Assembly: GCA_003339415.1 (NCBI GenBank)
Contig: PDHQ01000028.1
Span: forward strand, 186,001-250,000
DNA: 64,000 bases
Direction of reading: 5' to 3'
From: Ophiocordyceps camponoti-saundersi (nom. inval.)
Taxonomy: Eukaryota > Ascomycota > Sordariomycetes > Hypocreales > Ophiocordycipitaceae
Shown: positions 10,400 through 22,739 of the stretch, one piece after another
How positions within the stretch are numbered: position 1 is the stretch's first letter
Layout of the letters: every line of letters starts with the position of its first letter
The notes under the pieces: model-generated
Database searches by the model: none
Seen by the model: only the letters and a program-made list of their open reading frames with translations
What the model was told of the DNA's origin: nothing
Translations under genes and position numbers: made by a program

Positions 10400-13300
10400 A
10401 GTAAAATAAGTATTAAAATAGGGAAATTAATAATTTATTTATTATTAATACTAAATATTTTCGCTATATAATTTAAGCTAAAGGAAATATTATATTTAGT
10501 AAGATACTTATTAAAGTAAGTTATTTAAATTAAAGCGATATCTATATTTTAAAATACTAAAGCTTACTTATTATAATATATTATAAAAAAAGTAAGAGAG
10601 TATTTAATAACTTAAATTAAATTATCGTAGTAAGTTATTAGAAAGTTATTATTAGCTTTTTTAATACTTTTAGCTTTTAGAATTTCTTAAAATTAAATCG
10701 CGGTTTTAGAAATTATTACGGGAGTTTTAATTTATTAAGAGGTAAAATAAGTTTACTTATTAAGAATTCTAAGAACGCTTTATTAAATCGGAGTAAAAGG
10801 AGTAATAAAACGCCTTATTAAGGATTTACTAAAAATAAAAGTTACTTCCTTAACCTTAGTCTTTTTTTCTATAGCTATTAATATTATTCTTTTTATTTTT
10901 TTAAGGTAATTAATATAAAAAATAATAGCTAAGATTCTCTTAATCTCCTCTAACTTTTCTAAATCTTAATAAACTTACCTACTAATTAAGCTTTTAATAT
11001 AATCTTTTATAATTTTTAATAGCGTATATATATTATAATAGTTTTTTCTAAATTATTCGGATTATAGAAAGATATTTCCTTTAATATTAGTAAGGGAATA
11101 TAATAGCGGAGGGTAGCTATAGTTTTTTATTAAGGTAGCTAGTATTTTAAAAGTAAAGTTAGCGGTAAAAAAAGATACCGCGGTAATTTATTAAGTAGAA
11201 TATTTAAGCGCTATAACTTTAGAAACTTTAAGTAAGGAGTAATTAAAGCTAAAATATTTATTATCTAAAAGTAAATATTTAAAATTATAATTTTTATTAT
11301 TAGGGAGTTATTCTCCGTTAGCTTATTTTTTTACCTTTTTATTAATATAATAAATATAATTATCTAACTTACTAAATAATAAATTATATCTTTTTTCTTA
11401 TAATACTTATTTTTAAGTAATAAAAATTATATAGTTATTTAATTTCTAGTTATTAAATTTTTAAGTAAGCGATTTAAATAAATATTAAAATTTTATAAAG
11501 TTTTTAAATAGCTAAATAGCTTTTTTAAAGTTTTCGAACGTAAATATAAAGGGAGTATAAATTAGTTATTTATAAAATAACTTATAATATATCTTATTAC
11601 GGGAATAATAAGGATTATTATAAGGAGGATTAATTTTAAGTATAAAAGAAAGGAAATAATATAATAATAATAAAAAAAATTAGAAAATAAAAAGAAATAA
11701 TTATAAGGGGAATAAAAACTAATATATAAGAAGATATAATAAAGATAAGTAATATAAAGGGGAATAAGAAAGGATAAATAAGGGAGAGAGGAAGTAAAAG
11801 AAGAAAGGTAGAAAAATAAAGGGAAATCTAGTATAAATAGTAACGTATTAAGTTTATTATTTCCTAGAGATATTATATATTCGTTACTAAGTAACTTATT
11901 TACCTTATTCTAATAGCTAGTACTTTTTAAAAATATTTATATATTTTTTCTTAGTAATTTCTAGCTTAGCTTCTAACTTATCTTTTTCTTTCTTAAATTT
12001 TTTAATTATTTTCTTTTATTAGAAGTCCTTTTTAGCTACCTATTAGTTATTATTATTTAAGTATCTTTTCTAATATATAAGGTATTTTATTCGAATAGCG
12101 CCTTACCCTTTCTTAACCTTTCTCTTATCGAGGATTTATTCGATCTTATAATTATTAATATCGGGCTTAGGGCTAAGTTATTCTCCTAAAATATTAGCTA
12201 GTTAAAGTTATATAATTAATATAATAAGATAGATATTTATAGAGTTATCGAGATCTAATTAATAAGCTAGATATCTAATTTTTTTAATTATATAAAAAAG
12301 CTTAGTTTACTATTTTAAAAGCTTTGCTACTTACTTATTAAGAATAAAATATCTTTTCCTAAGTTTTAGCTAAACTTAATTACTAAGCTTAAACTTAAGC
12401 TTCTAATATTTTTTATTATATTATTTTTTTATTATAGCTTAAATATAGGTAATTAAGATAACTATTTTATTTTTTAATATTTCTTTAAATCTAAGAGAAG
12501 CTTAATTACTTAGATAATAAAGATTATTATCTATTTAGAATCTAGTAAGTAACTTACTAAGTATAATCTTTATAACTAAAAAAAAAAGTTATTAAGTAAA
12601 AACTAAAAAGCTAGTAAGGCGTTAATTTATTATTTTATTAAGAAATTAGTAGCGAAGAATCTAAAAGTAATTTTAATAATCTAATTTTATTTTTCGGATA
12701 GATTATTAGTTTATAAATAATATATAGTTAATATTAAGAGTTTAGTACTAAAAGCGGACTATAAGGTTTTTTAAAACTTAAATATAAATTTTAAATCCTA
12801 ATTAAAGATAATTTATTTTAGGAGTCCTTAATTATAATAAGTAAGCTTATTATATAGCTACTAAGCTTATTTTTTAGCGGTAAAATAATTATATTTAAGG
12901 GTTAAAATATATATTTTTAAGAACTTATTAGTAATAATAAGGAGGGTATTATAGAACTTTCTTTTAAGTTTAAACTAAGGTAAGTTTTCCGAAAAAATTA
13001 GAGGGAGTTTAGTAATAAAATTTATTATAATTATATAAAAAGGAATTATTAGGGAATAAATAGAAACTAATTCCTTAAAAGGAGCTTATTTATTAGTTTA
13101 ATTTCGTTTATAAATATTATATTTATTTATAAAATTATCGATTTTTTTTTTAGTTAGGAAATAATAAAATTAAAAAAAAGTTTAGCCTATATATATTTTT
13201 AGCTAATATAAAATTTATAAAAATAATACTTAAAAATTATTTTTTTAATATAGTTTTTAGAAATATAAAGTTATTATTAACTATTAATATTTTTAAAATA

Positions 13301-13440
13301 TAATAAGCTATTTACTTAGATAAAAGCGAGTTTTTCCTAAGAATTTTTATTTTTAAGTTATTTTAAGATTTTAGATTATTATATATTAAGGAGATATTTT
13401 TTAGAAATCTTATATTAAAAGGTATTATTAAGAATAGCTT
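10400..13440 (-). pseudogene. Gypsy E integrase region and 3' part (highly degraded)
   Basis: This stretch lies downstream of the E RNase H on the minus strand, where integrase is expected. It is extremely AT-rich with stops in all frames. I could not identify the zinc-binding or catalytic motifs with certainty; assignment is by position and by continuity of base composition. 9650-10400 shows nothing recognisable beyond AT-rich sequence and probably holds the element's 3' end. Confidence 0.4.
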
Positions 13441-13449
13441 TTAAGGAAA

Positions 13450-15890
13450 TAAGTATATATTTATAGTTAATATAATTTTCCTAGATATTTTTAAGTTCTT
13501 TTTATTTTTTTTCTAAGGCTATTTTTAAAAAAAACGTAAAAAAGAGTTTATAAGAATATTAAAAATATTAAAAATATATCGAACTTTAAGAGGGTATTAA
13601 CTTAGAAACTAAGAAGCGAGAGTAAAGTAATTATTACTCCTTATATTAGTAGTAAAAGGAGAGGTTTATTTTATAATTATTAAAATTATAATATAATTAT
13701 TAAAATTATAGTATAATTTATAAAAATTATAATTTTTAGTTTCTAAGTTCCGATTAAATAAGTTTAGAGTTTATAATAAGCTTAAATTAAGTAAAAAATC
13801 TTAAGTTTAGTTAGCTAATATTTAATTTTAGCTAGTTTAAATATATAACTAAGATAATAGATAAGTTTAATAAATTACTAAAGCGGAGCTAAAAATAGTT
13901 TCTAAGATTCCTTATTATTAGTATAGAAAAGATAGGCTATAAAACTATTCTCCTAAAAAATATTAATTTATAAAAAAAGTTAACGATTAGGAAAAAACTA
14001 ACTAAAAGTAATATTATTATAAAAGGTATTAGTAATATTATTAAAATAGTTAGTTTCTTCTTTCGTTAAGATAATCTTAAATTAGAAAATAAAGGTATTT
14101 CTTTTTAGTCTAGTAACGGGTATTTTATTTTCCTATCTTTTTCGAAATATTACTATTTTATATTTCTAAAAAAAGTTAATTTATTATATAAAATAGGGAA
14201 TAAAATATTTTATTTATCTAACTAATCTAATTTATTATTTAAAATATTATAAGGTATTAAGGAAATTAATATTTTATAAAGCTTTTACCTAAGATTAAGT
14301 ATTTATTAGTATAAATCTATTAACATAATACTTTAATATTTTTATAAATAGATAGTAAAGGAATAATTTAGGAGTAAAAAGGGAAAAATTTATATTAATA
14401 AAAAGATTAAATATTATAGTTAAATATTTAATATAATTTTTTAAGGTATTAGAAAAGATTACTATATTATTAATATATCTAATAATATATACTTTATATA
14501 ATTAAAGAATATAATTAATAAATCTTTATATATAAGTAAGAGAATTTTTATACCTTATAAAAGCGATTATAGCCCTCTTTAACTTATAGTAGGAAGTAAT
14601 TATAAACTACTTTTAGTAATTTAGATAGATAAGAAACTAATAAAAGAAGCTTTAAGTATTAATAATAAAAATAACCTTTTTACTTACTAATTTATAAATT
14701 ATATTTTAAGGAAAAGGTATTAAATATATATTAGGAATAGCTATATTATTTAAAGCTTATAAGTTATTTATAATATAAGGTTTACCTTTTCTCTAAATAA
14801 TAAAATATAAGCTAGCGAAAAGTAAAGCTTTAAGCGCTTATTTTATTTTACCTTATAAATATATATTATTATATTTTTATTAAGGAAATCCTAATTAGGT
14901 TTATTTTATAGATAGGGACGTAAACTAAGTTTTTTCTTATATTAATTATCGATAAGGGGGACTTTTAGATAATATTCTAAAGGTAAATTAATTAGTTTAG
15001 TATTTTCCTATAATTTCGGAAGGGAATTATATAGCTATTTTATCTTTTTAGATAATTAAGGATTTAAAGTATAAATTCTAACGCTATACTCTCTTTTAAT
15101 TTCTAAGATATTAGGTATTTTAGAAATACCTAATTAGTATAGTTAGCTTAGATCTAAGATATTAATAGGAGGTAAGTTAGTATTAGTTTTATTAGATAAT
15201 ATTATCTAGTTTAAAAAAAAGTCTAATATTAAACGCTTATCGGGGTTATCTAAGGAGTTTTTTTTTCGTAATTTATTAAGGGATAGTAAAAGAGAATTAA
15301 TTATTAAAATCTAATATTATACTAACCTTTTCTTTTCGTTTAAAGAAAGTTAGCTTATTACTTAAGTTAAAGATAGTTAAATAAAAGTAATTATAAATAA
15401 TTAAACTAAAAAGAAAATAAAAATTAGGAAAGAAAATAAGGTTATAATTCTTAAGAGGATCTTTAATTAGTGCTAGAATTATACTTATTAAAAAAGGAGG
15501 GATTATTATTACTAAAATAGCTATTATACGTTTATAGATAGCTAGTCTTTTATAAGTAAAATAGTATTCGATATATATTCCTTTATAAAGTTAAATTTAA
15601 AGCTCTTATTAAAAGTTAAAAATATTAATTTTATAAAGGATTAAGAATCCTTATCTTAATAGAATTCTAATAGGAAAATACTTAATAATCTAAGCGCTAG
15701 CTTTAAACTTACTAAGGTAAAACTTACTATTAATTTTACTAATAATATATAAAGTAAAAATAACTTAATTATAAGTTTAGGCTAATCTAATATTATTTAA
15801 GCTTCGAATTATTATTAGATTATAGTTAATATTATTAAACTTATTAAGTAAGTTTTTCCTAATAAGGGATCTATCTATTTTAGTATTAAT
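13450..15890 (-). pseudogene. Gypsy E protease, reverse transcriptase and RNase H
   Basis: Reading leftwards, a retropepsin-like domain starts near 15890 with an IDRSLI block and ends near 15600; the catalytic Asp-Ser/Thr-Gly triad just upstream is not clear. RT follows at about 15000-14100. Its block before the active site reads YKNSLTYIQRFINYIL (about 14560-14510), and the active site reads YINNIVIFSN (about 14480-14450), with both catalytic Asp codons now Asn. A thumb block with YFIPYFIQ lies near 14180-14150. RNase H near 13760-13450 retains a TQKLKI-like remnant of the YWPTELE motif and a late block resembling RNase H tails before ...DALSR. Residues fit the fungal Gypsy group whose RT has YxDDIVIFS. 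All stops are TAA/TAG. No part can be functional. Confidence 0.75.
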
Positions 15891-15899
15891 ATATATTTT

Positions 15900-16835
15900 T
15901 ATAGCGTTAGAAGGTCCGTTTTTACTAAATATTAAAATTTTTATATAGGAGAAATAGGAAACTTATTCTAAAAGGAAATTAGTTATTTATAAAGTAGCTT
16001 TAATAATAAGAAGGTTTTTAGGAAGGAAATCTCTAATAGTATTAAGAGGTATTATCTTATATTTTTTAAGATTCGAAATAAGATAATATAAGTTATTAGC
16101 TAGTTATTTATTCTTAGATATTTTAAAGAAATTATCTTCGCTTTCTAAAGGCTATTTTATAATATTAAGGATAATATTACGTATTTCCGAAAAGATAGTA
16201 AAGACTTTATCTATATTAAAGTCTTAATTTACTAGTTTATAAGTAAGGTTAATAAGAATAGGATTACCTTTTAACCCTTCTCTATTTTTCTTAGAGAAAA
16301 GCTACTTTATTTTTATTTTAAACTTAATATTTCTATTAAAGGGTTTCTAAGTATTATTTATTAGTTTTATAAAGAAGTTATTTAGTTTATATTCTAGTTA
16401 GCGGTCCGGATTTTATAAGGATTTCTCCTTAAAACTATTTACTTTATAATTTTATCGAGGTAACTTACCTAAAGTTATATACTAAGTAGCGTTATTTTAA
16501 AAAATACCTTAAGTTCCCCTAATTAGCTTAGTTTAAAAGTTCGGAATAAGTTATTTATATTTATATACTTAGTTATTTAAAGTATTTTCGCTAGTTAGCT
16601 ATTAGAAAATTTCTTAGAGAAAAATATTAAGTTAGGAAAAAATAATTATTAGTATAGATTATTTAAGATAAAAAGCTACTTAAGCTATTTTTTTTATTTT
16701 TAATACTTATAATTAGAAATCTTTTCTAGTAAGTATATCCTAAAATATAAAGCTTTATTTTTATATAATAAAAGCGGTAATATTAAGTTAGATAGTAAAC
16801 TTTTTCTAAAAAGCTTTTACCTATTTTAGTAATAA
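15900..16835 (-). pseudogene. Gypsy E gag/pol N-terminal part, left of the C insertion
   Basis: The minus-strand frame continues upstream of the protease up to the junction with the Gypsy C LTR at 16836. It has a protein-like composition but no motif I recognise. Position suggests gag C-terminus or a gag-protease linker. Confidence 0.45.
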
Positions 16836-17446
16836 TAAAGAACATACCTTAAAGAAAGATAACGCTAAACTAAGATAGCGAGTTATTAGGGGCTTATATA
16901 GGTTACGATTAAATAGTCCTTTAAGTTCCTTTAGTTCTCGGATATTTTAACGCTTTAGAACTATTAAAGGTAGTAATAACGGGATAAGGGGCTATCGCTA
17001 AGTATATAGCATAGTTTAGTTTCCTCGTAAAGAGGAAGGAATTAAGTAAAAATTAGCCCTTAAGCTTATCTTTATAGCTTTTATAAAAGTTATATATTAT
17101 AAATTAAGTTATAGAGAGGACTTATAATAAAAACTCTACTAAACGAAATTATAATTTTATTTTAAACTTTATACTTTTATACTTTAAATTACTAATTTAA
17201 ATACCTATTTTAAAATTTTTAACTATTAATTAAATAGTCCCTAAGTTCTTCTCCTTTACTACTCTTATCTTTATATAGGAAATCGACTTCCTATTATTTT
17301 CCCTATAAAGAATTATATTTAGCGCCTCCTTTTATAGCTAGAGATCCCCCCCTTATATTAGTTAAAGATTTTAGTAACTTAAAAAGTTACGCCTTTTAGG
17401 TATCTACTATACTTACTTAGGGTATTCTTCTTCCCTTACTAAAACT
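16836..17446 (+). repeat. 5' LTR of Gypsy C (about 611 bp)
   Basis: It matches 37612-38219 over its entire length with mostly transition differences. It starts TAAAGAAYATACC (originally probably TG...). The right boundary is near 17446, where the two copies diverge after a CTTCTTCCC(T/C)TACTAAA stretch. Confidence 0.85.
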
Positions 17447-17955
17447 AATCTTTAAGGCGTAATCTATTAAGCTCGATAACTAAAAAAGGTAATATTAAGA
17501 TAATAGCTACCTTTTATAGATTATAATAAACTAATTAGAAAGTTAAAAGATAAGTTATATCCTTAGCACCGGTAAAAGGGGCTCCGTTCTCAGATATAAG
17601 CTAGTTACTTACGAAGTTATAACTAAAGCGGGGGTTAGTAAAGAAATAAAGGATATTTAATATAATTAATTAGCGTAGAGATTACTTATAAAGTAATACC
17701 CCTATATTAGATAAGAAAAATAATAGCTAAATTAAGTTTAAACTATAAATAAAAACTACGATCTTATTTTACTAGCTTATTTTTAGAAACGTTACCTTTT
17801 TAGAAAAAAGATCCGGGATATTAGATAACTATAACTATTTAATTAATAGTTAATTATTATTATAATATAATATTAGTAGCTTATAGATAGTTCTTTTTAG
17901 TAGTTTAATTTTATATATACTTTTTTAGCTTATCCTTATTTTTTATAAGCTTTTT
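17447..17955 (+). other. Leader of Gypsy C (primer-binding site region)
   Basis: This is the non-coding stretch between the 5' LTR and the gag-like frame. The primer-binding site should lie at its left edge, but RIP prevents matching it to a tRNA. Nothing else is recognised. Confidence 0.45.
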
Positions 17956-19260
17956 TATTTTAGCGTCCTAGTACTCCTATTCTTTATTTACTTTTAAGCT
18001 TATATCTTATATCATTATCTAAAAAGTATTATTTTTATCTCCTTTTTTTCTAAAATAGCTATATTATTATAAAATACTATTCTATTATAAGACTAATTAC
18101 CTTACCCCCCTAAGATTTATATACTTTTTTCTTCTAAAAACTTAACTTAACTACTTAATCGTACCTATTCGGTTAGCCTTAATAGTATAGAAAGTAAGAT
18201 AATAACTCTTAAAAACGAGATAGCTAAGAAAACTTAAGTTATTAATATCTAGCTAGCCTTACTACTTATTACGAAATTTACTAGCTAAAATATAACTAAA
18301 TTCCTTAACCGCTTTAAAAAAGAAATAAAGAATATAAATATTAAAAACGCTATAATAGTTAAATAGCTTAAAGATTATATTAACGATAAGGAAGGAATAA
18401 ATATAAAAATCCTAACTAAAGACTAGCTTTAGAAAATAGCTAAGAATATTATAATTAAATATTATAGCGTATAAAACTTAGCTTAGAAAAGCACTTTAGA
18501 TAAAAAGATTAAGAATTATAATATAAAGAAATTAGAGATTATAGAATAGGTTACTAATTAGATTTAAACTTACGATTATCTTTACTATAAAAAGTATAAG
18601 ATTAATTATAAACTTATTATTACGGAATTAGGTAATATTTTTAATACTTTACTAAAAAAGGTTTAAGTTAGGCTTCTTAGAAGGAATAATTTAACTTATA
18701 AAGATATTATAGCTATACCTTATAGCTAGCTTATAAAAAGTATCTAAGGCTATCTTAAGCTTTATTTCGAAGATTCGCGTTATTAGCTTACTATAGCCTT
18801 TTATAATTAAAAGCTTCGATAAAGCTAGGAAAAAGTTATAAAGTTTTTTCTAGAAGAAAAGCGACTAATAACTTCTAAGAGGATTTATAAGAAAACTTAC
18901 TTAAAAACTATTACTAAGGGATAGTAAGGTAACCCGAAAAGTATAATTATAGATAATTTAGCTAGATAGATAAGTTCCCTTTTTATTAATTTAGCTAATA
19001 TATAAGATAATATCTATAGCTTAGCTAATAAGGTTAAGAATTAGAATACCTTAGTTTATAAGACTTAATAGGGCAAACTTTTTATTATTACTAATATTAT
19101 AATATATAGGACTAATAAATTTAGTAATAAATTAAATATTAATATAATCTTAAGTAAAAAGGGTTATAAGTACTATTATTATAACGAACTTATTTACTAC
19201 GCTAATAACTACCTTTTAGTAACTTATAATAAGGAATTAGGCTTTACTTATTATAACTTA
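17956..19260 (+). pseudogene. Gypsy C gag with CCHC zinc knuckle
   Basis: This is the capsid/nucleocapsid region of the element. A plus-strand frame with many Lys, Asn, Ile and Leu codons precedes a knuckle at 19171-19212. All four zinc ligands are Tyr codons (TAC/TAT), at exactly C-x2-C-x4-H-x4-C spacing, as expected when TGT/TGC and CAT/CAC are mutated by RIP. The knuckle follows a short KKG-type basic lead. The upstream part has a long charged, probably helical stretch (18180-18620). TAA/TAG stops are frequent. Assignment to gag is by the knuckle and the position before the protease. Confidence 0.72.
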
Positions 19261-20389
19261 GGGACTAGAGAGCTTTTTCTTAAATTATATACTTTCTACG
19301 TTACTATATTACTAAGCTTTCCGTATAAATTTATCGGAGTAGGAAGCTATATTAAATACCTTTTAGTATATTAAGTTAAGAACTAGCTAGGATCCTTTAT
19401 ATCGGACTTAATCTTAAAAGTTAAAAGCCTTACTATTAATAACTATAATTAGTCTCTTAATAAGAAGGAATAAAAAATAATCTCGTTTTTTATAGATTAT
19501 AATAATATAGCGCGATAGACCCTCCTAATATTACCTAAAAATAAAACCCTAGTACCTATTATATTTTTCGTTATTATATAATAAAATACGGCGCTATTAG
19601 ATTAAATAGTTAGGGTTAACTCTATCTAAGCTATAGTTAACGCTTACGAACTTAAGCGCTTAAAGGTTAAAGAGAGCCTAACTAAGGATAAGGTCTTATA
19701 AACCCCTTCCCTTTCTAGCACTCTATAATCTACTAATTAACTAACTCTAATTACTTATATTTAAGAAATTACGTAATAAAAAGAAGCCGTTATTAAGTAA
19801 AAGAAAATCTAAAATAAAGCCCTCTTAGCCGCTACTTACTTACGCCCTAAGGTAAAAGTTACTAATAAATATAATAAGATTATAAACTTAATTATAGATA
19901 AGATTATTAAAAAAAAGGTTTCTATTAAGTTAATAAACTTAATTATAATAAACTTAAAACTTAGTATTAAAATCTCTTAAATATTAGCTAATAAGGTAAA
20001 ATACCTTAATTACGAGACCTTTAAATTTAAAGAAGTTTTTATTAAGAAACTAGTTAATTAGCTCTTAGCTAGTTAAGCTAGCTTTAGTATTATTAATACC
20101 GTTATAATCCCTAAATATATAAACTACCTTTTTAATAATAGCTTTATATTTTTCTTTAATAATATTTATACTAGGCTAAATATAAACCTTATTATCTTTA
20201 AAAGTAACCGTATTCTTATAGAACTATTTAATTATTATACCTTAAAGGAGATTACTTACGAAGAAAATAGAGAAGACTATATCCTAAACTTAGAAATTTT
20301 TATCCCTTAAAACCTTAAGTTTCCTCTAATATCTATACTTAAATCCCTTGGTATTTATATATATATCTTATCCTTCGATATACCGAAGA

Positions 20390-20800
20390 TAATATAAGAC
20401 CTCCCTTATATATAAGTCTACGTTAGGGGTATCGATATTACCCCTATATTAGTATTCCTTAATATAGGGGCTAAGATAAATATTATTACCTCCTAATACG
20501 CCCGCGAATTTAACTTTAAATACCGCCCTATCTCTATTAATATAATATCTTTTAATAAGAAATTAACTTAGCTAATAGCTATTATAAATATTATTATTTT
20601 TATAAGATTTATCTATATACCTATTTAAATCTTTATTTACTATAATAATATACTTATTTTCTTTATCTTAAGTATATTATTTATCCGCCTTACTTAGCTA
20701 TTATTTAATTATTATATAAAAACTAAGGATTTTTATACTTAATATATTTTTAGTTTAACCTAAATAGTTACCTTAATAGTAAAATTACTTATATAAGATA
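20390..20800 (+). pseudogene. Gypsy C aspartic protease (retropepsin-like)
   Basis: The frame contains VLVFLNIGAKINIITS (about 20446-20493), which corresponds to the retropepsin active site (hydrophobic-hydrophobic-Asp-Thr/Ser-Gly-Ala) with the catalytic Asp changed to Asn and the next position to Ile, both explicable by RIP transitions. The downstream beta-strand-rich segment to about 20800 has the expected length of about 100 residues. 19261-20389 between gag knuckle and protease is coding-like linker without recognised motifs. 20801-21700 is a charged, Lys/Glu-rich linker to the RT. Confidence 0.65.
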
Positions 20801-21699
20801 ATAAATAGCTTATCTTATTCCCTAACTTAGTATCTATTAATATTATTATTTTAGCTATTAGGTATAGTAATAACTTTCCCTAATAGGGATTAGGGCCCCT
20901 CTTTATAGGAAAGGGGGAGGAAAAGGGGTTAGCACCTAAGGGGATAATAATTTACCGAGAAAAGGAGTTAGTTTTCTTTCTCTCGAATAAAAATAAATAA
21001 GATAAAGAAAGTAATTAAATAGTTACGTAAGCTAATAGATAATAAGATATTACTAACTAAGACTTAGAAGAGATTAATTAATAATAAACTAATCGGGAGT
21101 ACGCTACGGTATTACCTTTATTAACTAAGGCGTTATCTAATATCTTAAACTTACTAAAAGAGAGAGGAGATACTAAAATAAAAGCTAAAGCCGCTTAAAT
21201 ATTTTTAATTATTTAAGAAAAGGAAGCTAATAATAATAAAGCGCGCTTTTAGTTAATAGCTTTTATAAATATAATATATAAAAGGAAAGCTAATAAAAAG
21301 GTACTTTATAATAATATTTACTTAAATAAATCTATCCTAAAGAGCGATTTTAGCTAGAAAGCTAGGAAATAAAGTATAATTAAAAAGGATATTTATAGCG
21401 ATAAGCTATTTAATAAAGATATTACTAGTAAATTCTCTAAAATTACGAAAAGTTATAAACTAACCCTTAATCGATTAGTTAATATATAAGAATAAATAAT
21501 TATAATACTATCTAATAATAAATAAGCTATATTATATATTATATTTATTAATAAAAAAGCTACCTTAGCTTAGGATTATAGTAAAAGAGGATAAGTAGAT
21601 TAATTAGTTACGCTTTTTATTATATTTAAAATCGTTAAGTATAAGGCTTAGTAAGCGAAGCTAGTTAATATCTCTAAAGTAATACTCCTATAAGTAGTT

Positions 21700-22095
21700 A
21701 AACTTCTTAAAAATAAAGTATAATATAGAGTTTTAAAACCTAGTTACGCCTCTTACCGTAATTACTATATAATAGTAGCTAAGAAAAATAAAGGAGTTTA
21801 GCTTATTAACTTTATAATAATACTTAATAGCTATACTATATAAGATATTAACCCGCTACTCTATACTAATAAGTTTAGTAAATAATTTATAATATATAAG
21901 GTTTTAATACTCTTAGACCTCTTTTTAGGATATAATTAAATACCTTTAAACTTAAAAAGCTAAAATTATATAATTTTCGTAATACTAATTAGTCTCTTCC
22001 GCTAATATATTATATTAATAAAAGTAATAAACTTAGTAAGTTAATTTATAAGGGTTATATAATAAATATTATTTAATTTTATTTTAGAAGTTTAT
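21700..22095 (+). pseudogene. Gypsy C reverse transcriptase, N-terminal part (interrupted)
   Basis: The frame shows an RVLKPSYASYRNYYIIV block (about 21740-21790), then LINF near 21803 and a LNSYTIQDINPLL-like block (about 21823-21860), equal to the ...LNKVTIRDA.LPP segment of a distinctive fungal Gypsy RT. A LLDLFLGYN-like block follows (about 21913-21938) and the frame reaches the codons just before the active site. At 22096 Gypsy D begins. The RT resumes at 31208 with NIFIDNIFIRGP. The split is therefore directly before the catalytic F-I-D-D motif. Confidence 0.8.
22091..22095. repeat. Target-site duplication of Gypsy D, left copy
   Basis: The pentamer tttat here is repeated exactly at 31203-31207 on the other side of Gypsy D. 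Confidence 0.9.
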
Positions 22096-22506
22096 TATAA
22101 GGGAAGCTTATATAAGATATACTAAAAAAGAGAGATAGCGATAATTAGGTTAGAAGAGAGAAAAAAGAGTATATAAATATAATTTATAAAGGTTTACTTT
22201 AAGAGTTATATTAAGAGCAAAGCTAATTCTTATCGAATTATAATACTAGAAACTACTACGAACTATATACGAGGGGATTATAACTTAAGGGTAAACTCCT
22301 TATAATACGAACTATAACTCCCGGGGTCTTATCTAAAACCTTAGCGTAGTTTAAGGACTTACTTTCTATATCTAACTATTCTATCCTAACTAGAAATATA
22401 TTATATATCTTCTAACTAGTTTTAATATCGTATTATAATAGCTTTATAATACTTACGTAACCTTATAGTTATTTTTTATATATAGTTATCTTATAATTTT
22501 ATTATA
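22096..22506 (-). repeat. 3' LTR of Gypsy D (411 bp)
   Basis: It matches 30793-31202. On the minus strand it starts TATAATAAAATT (originally TG...) and ends CCCTTATA (originally ...CA). An AAGGAGATAG purine tract on the minus strand directly precedes it, fitting a polypurine tract. Confidence 0.9.
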
Positions 22507-22739
22507 ACTATCTCCTTATTTTAAATAATTAGATATTAAAGTAAAATAGTTATAAGTTATCGTAAATATATAATAATAAAGTAAAAAAAAAGGTTACGTA
22601 TAAGTAAAACGCGTTATTAGTTATAAAAATATACGCGTAACTATAGTAATAATAATTATTCGTTATTAATTCGAGGTAAGATATAAGTAACTTTAAGCGT
22701 ATACTATTATTATTATAATTTTTTCCTCCTATTATCTCT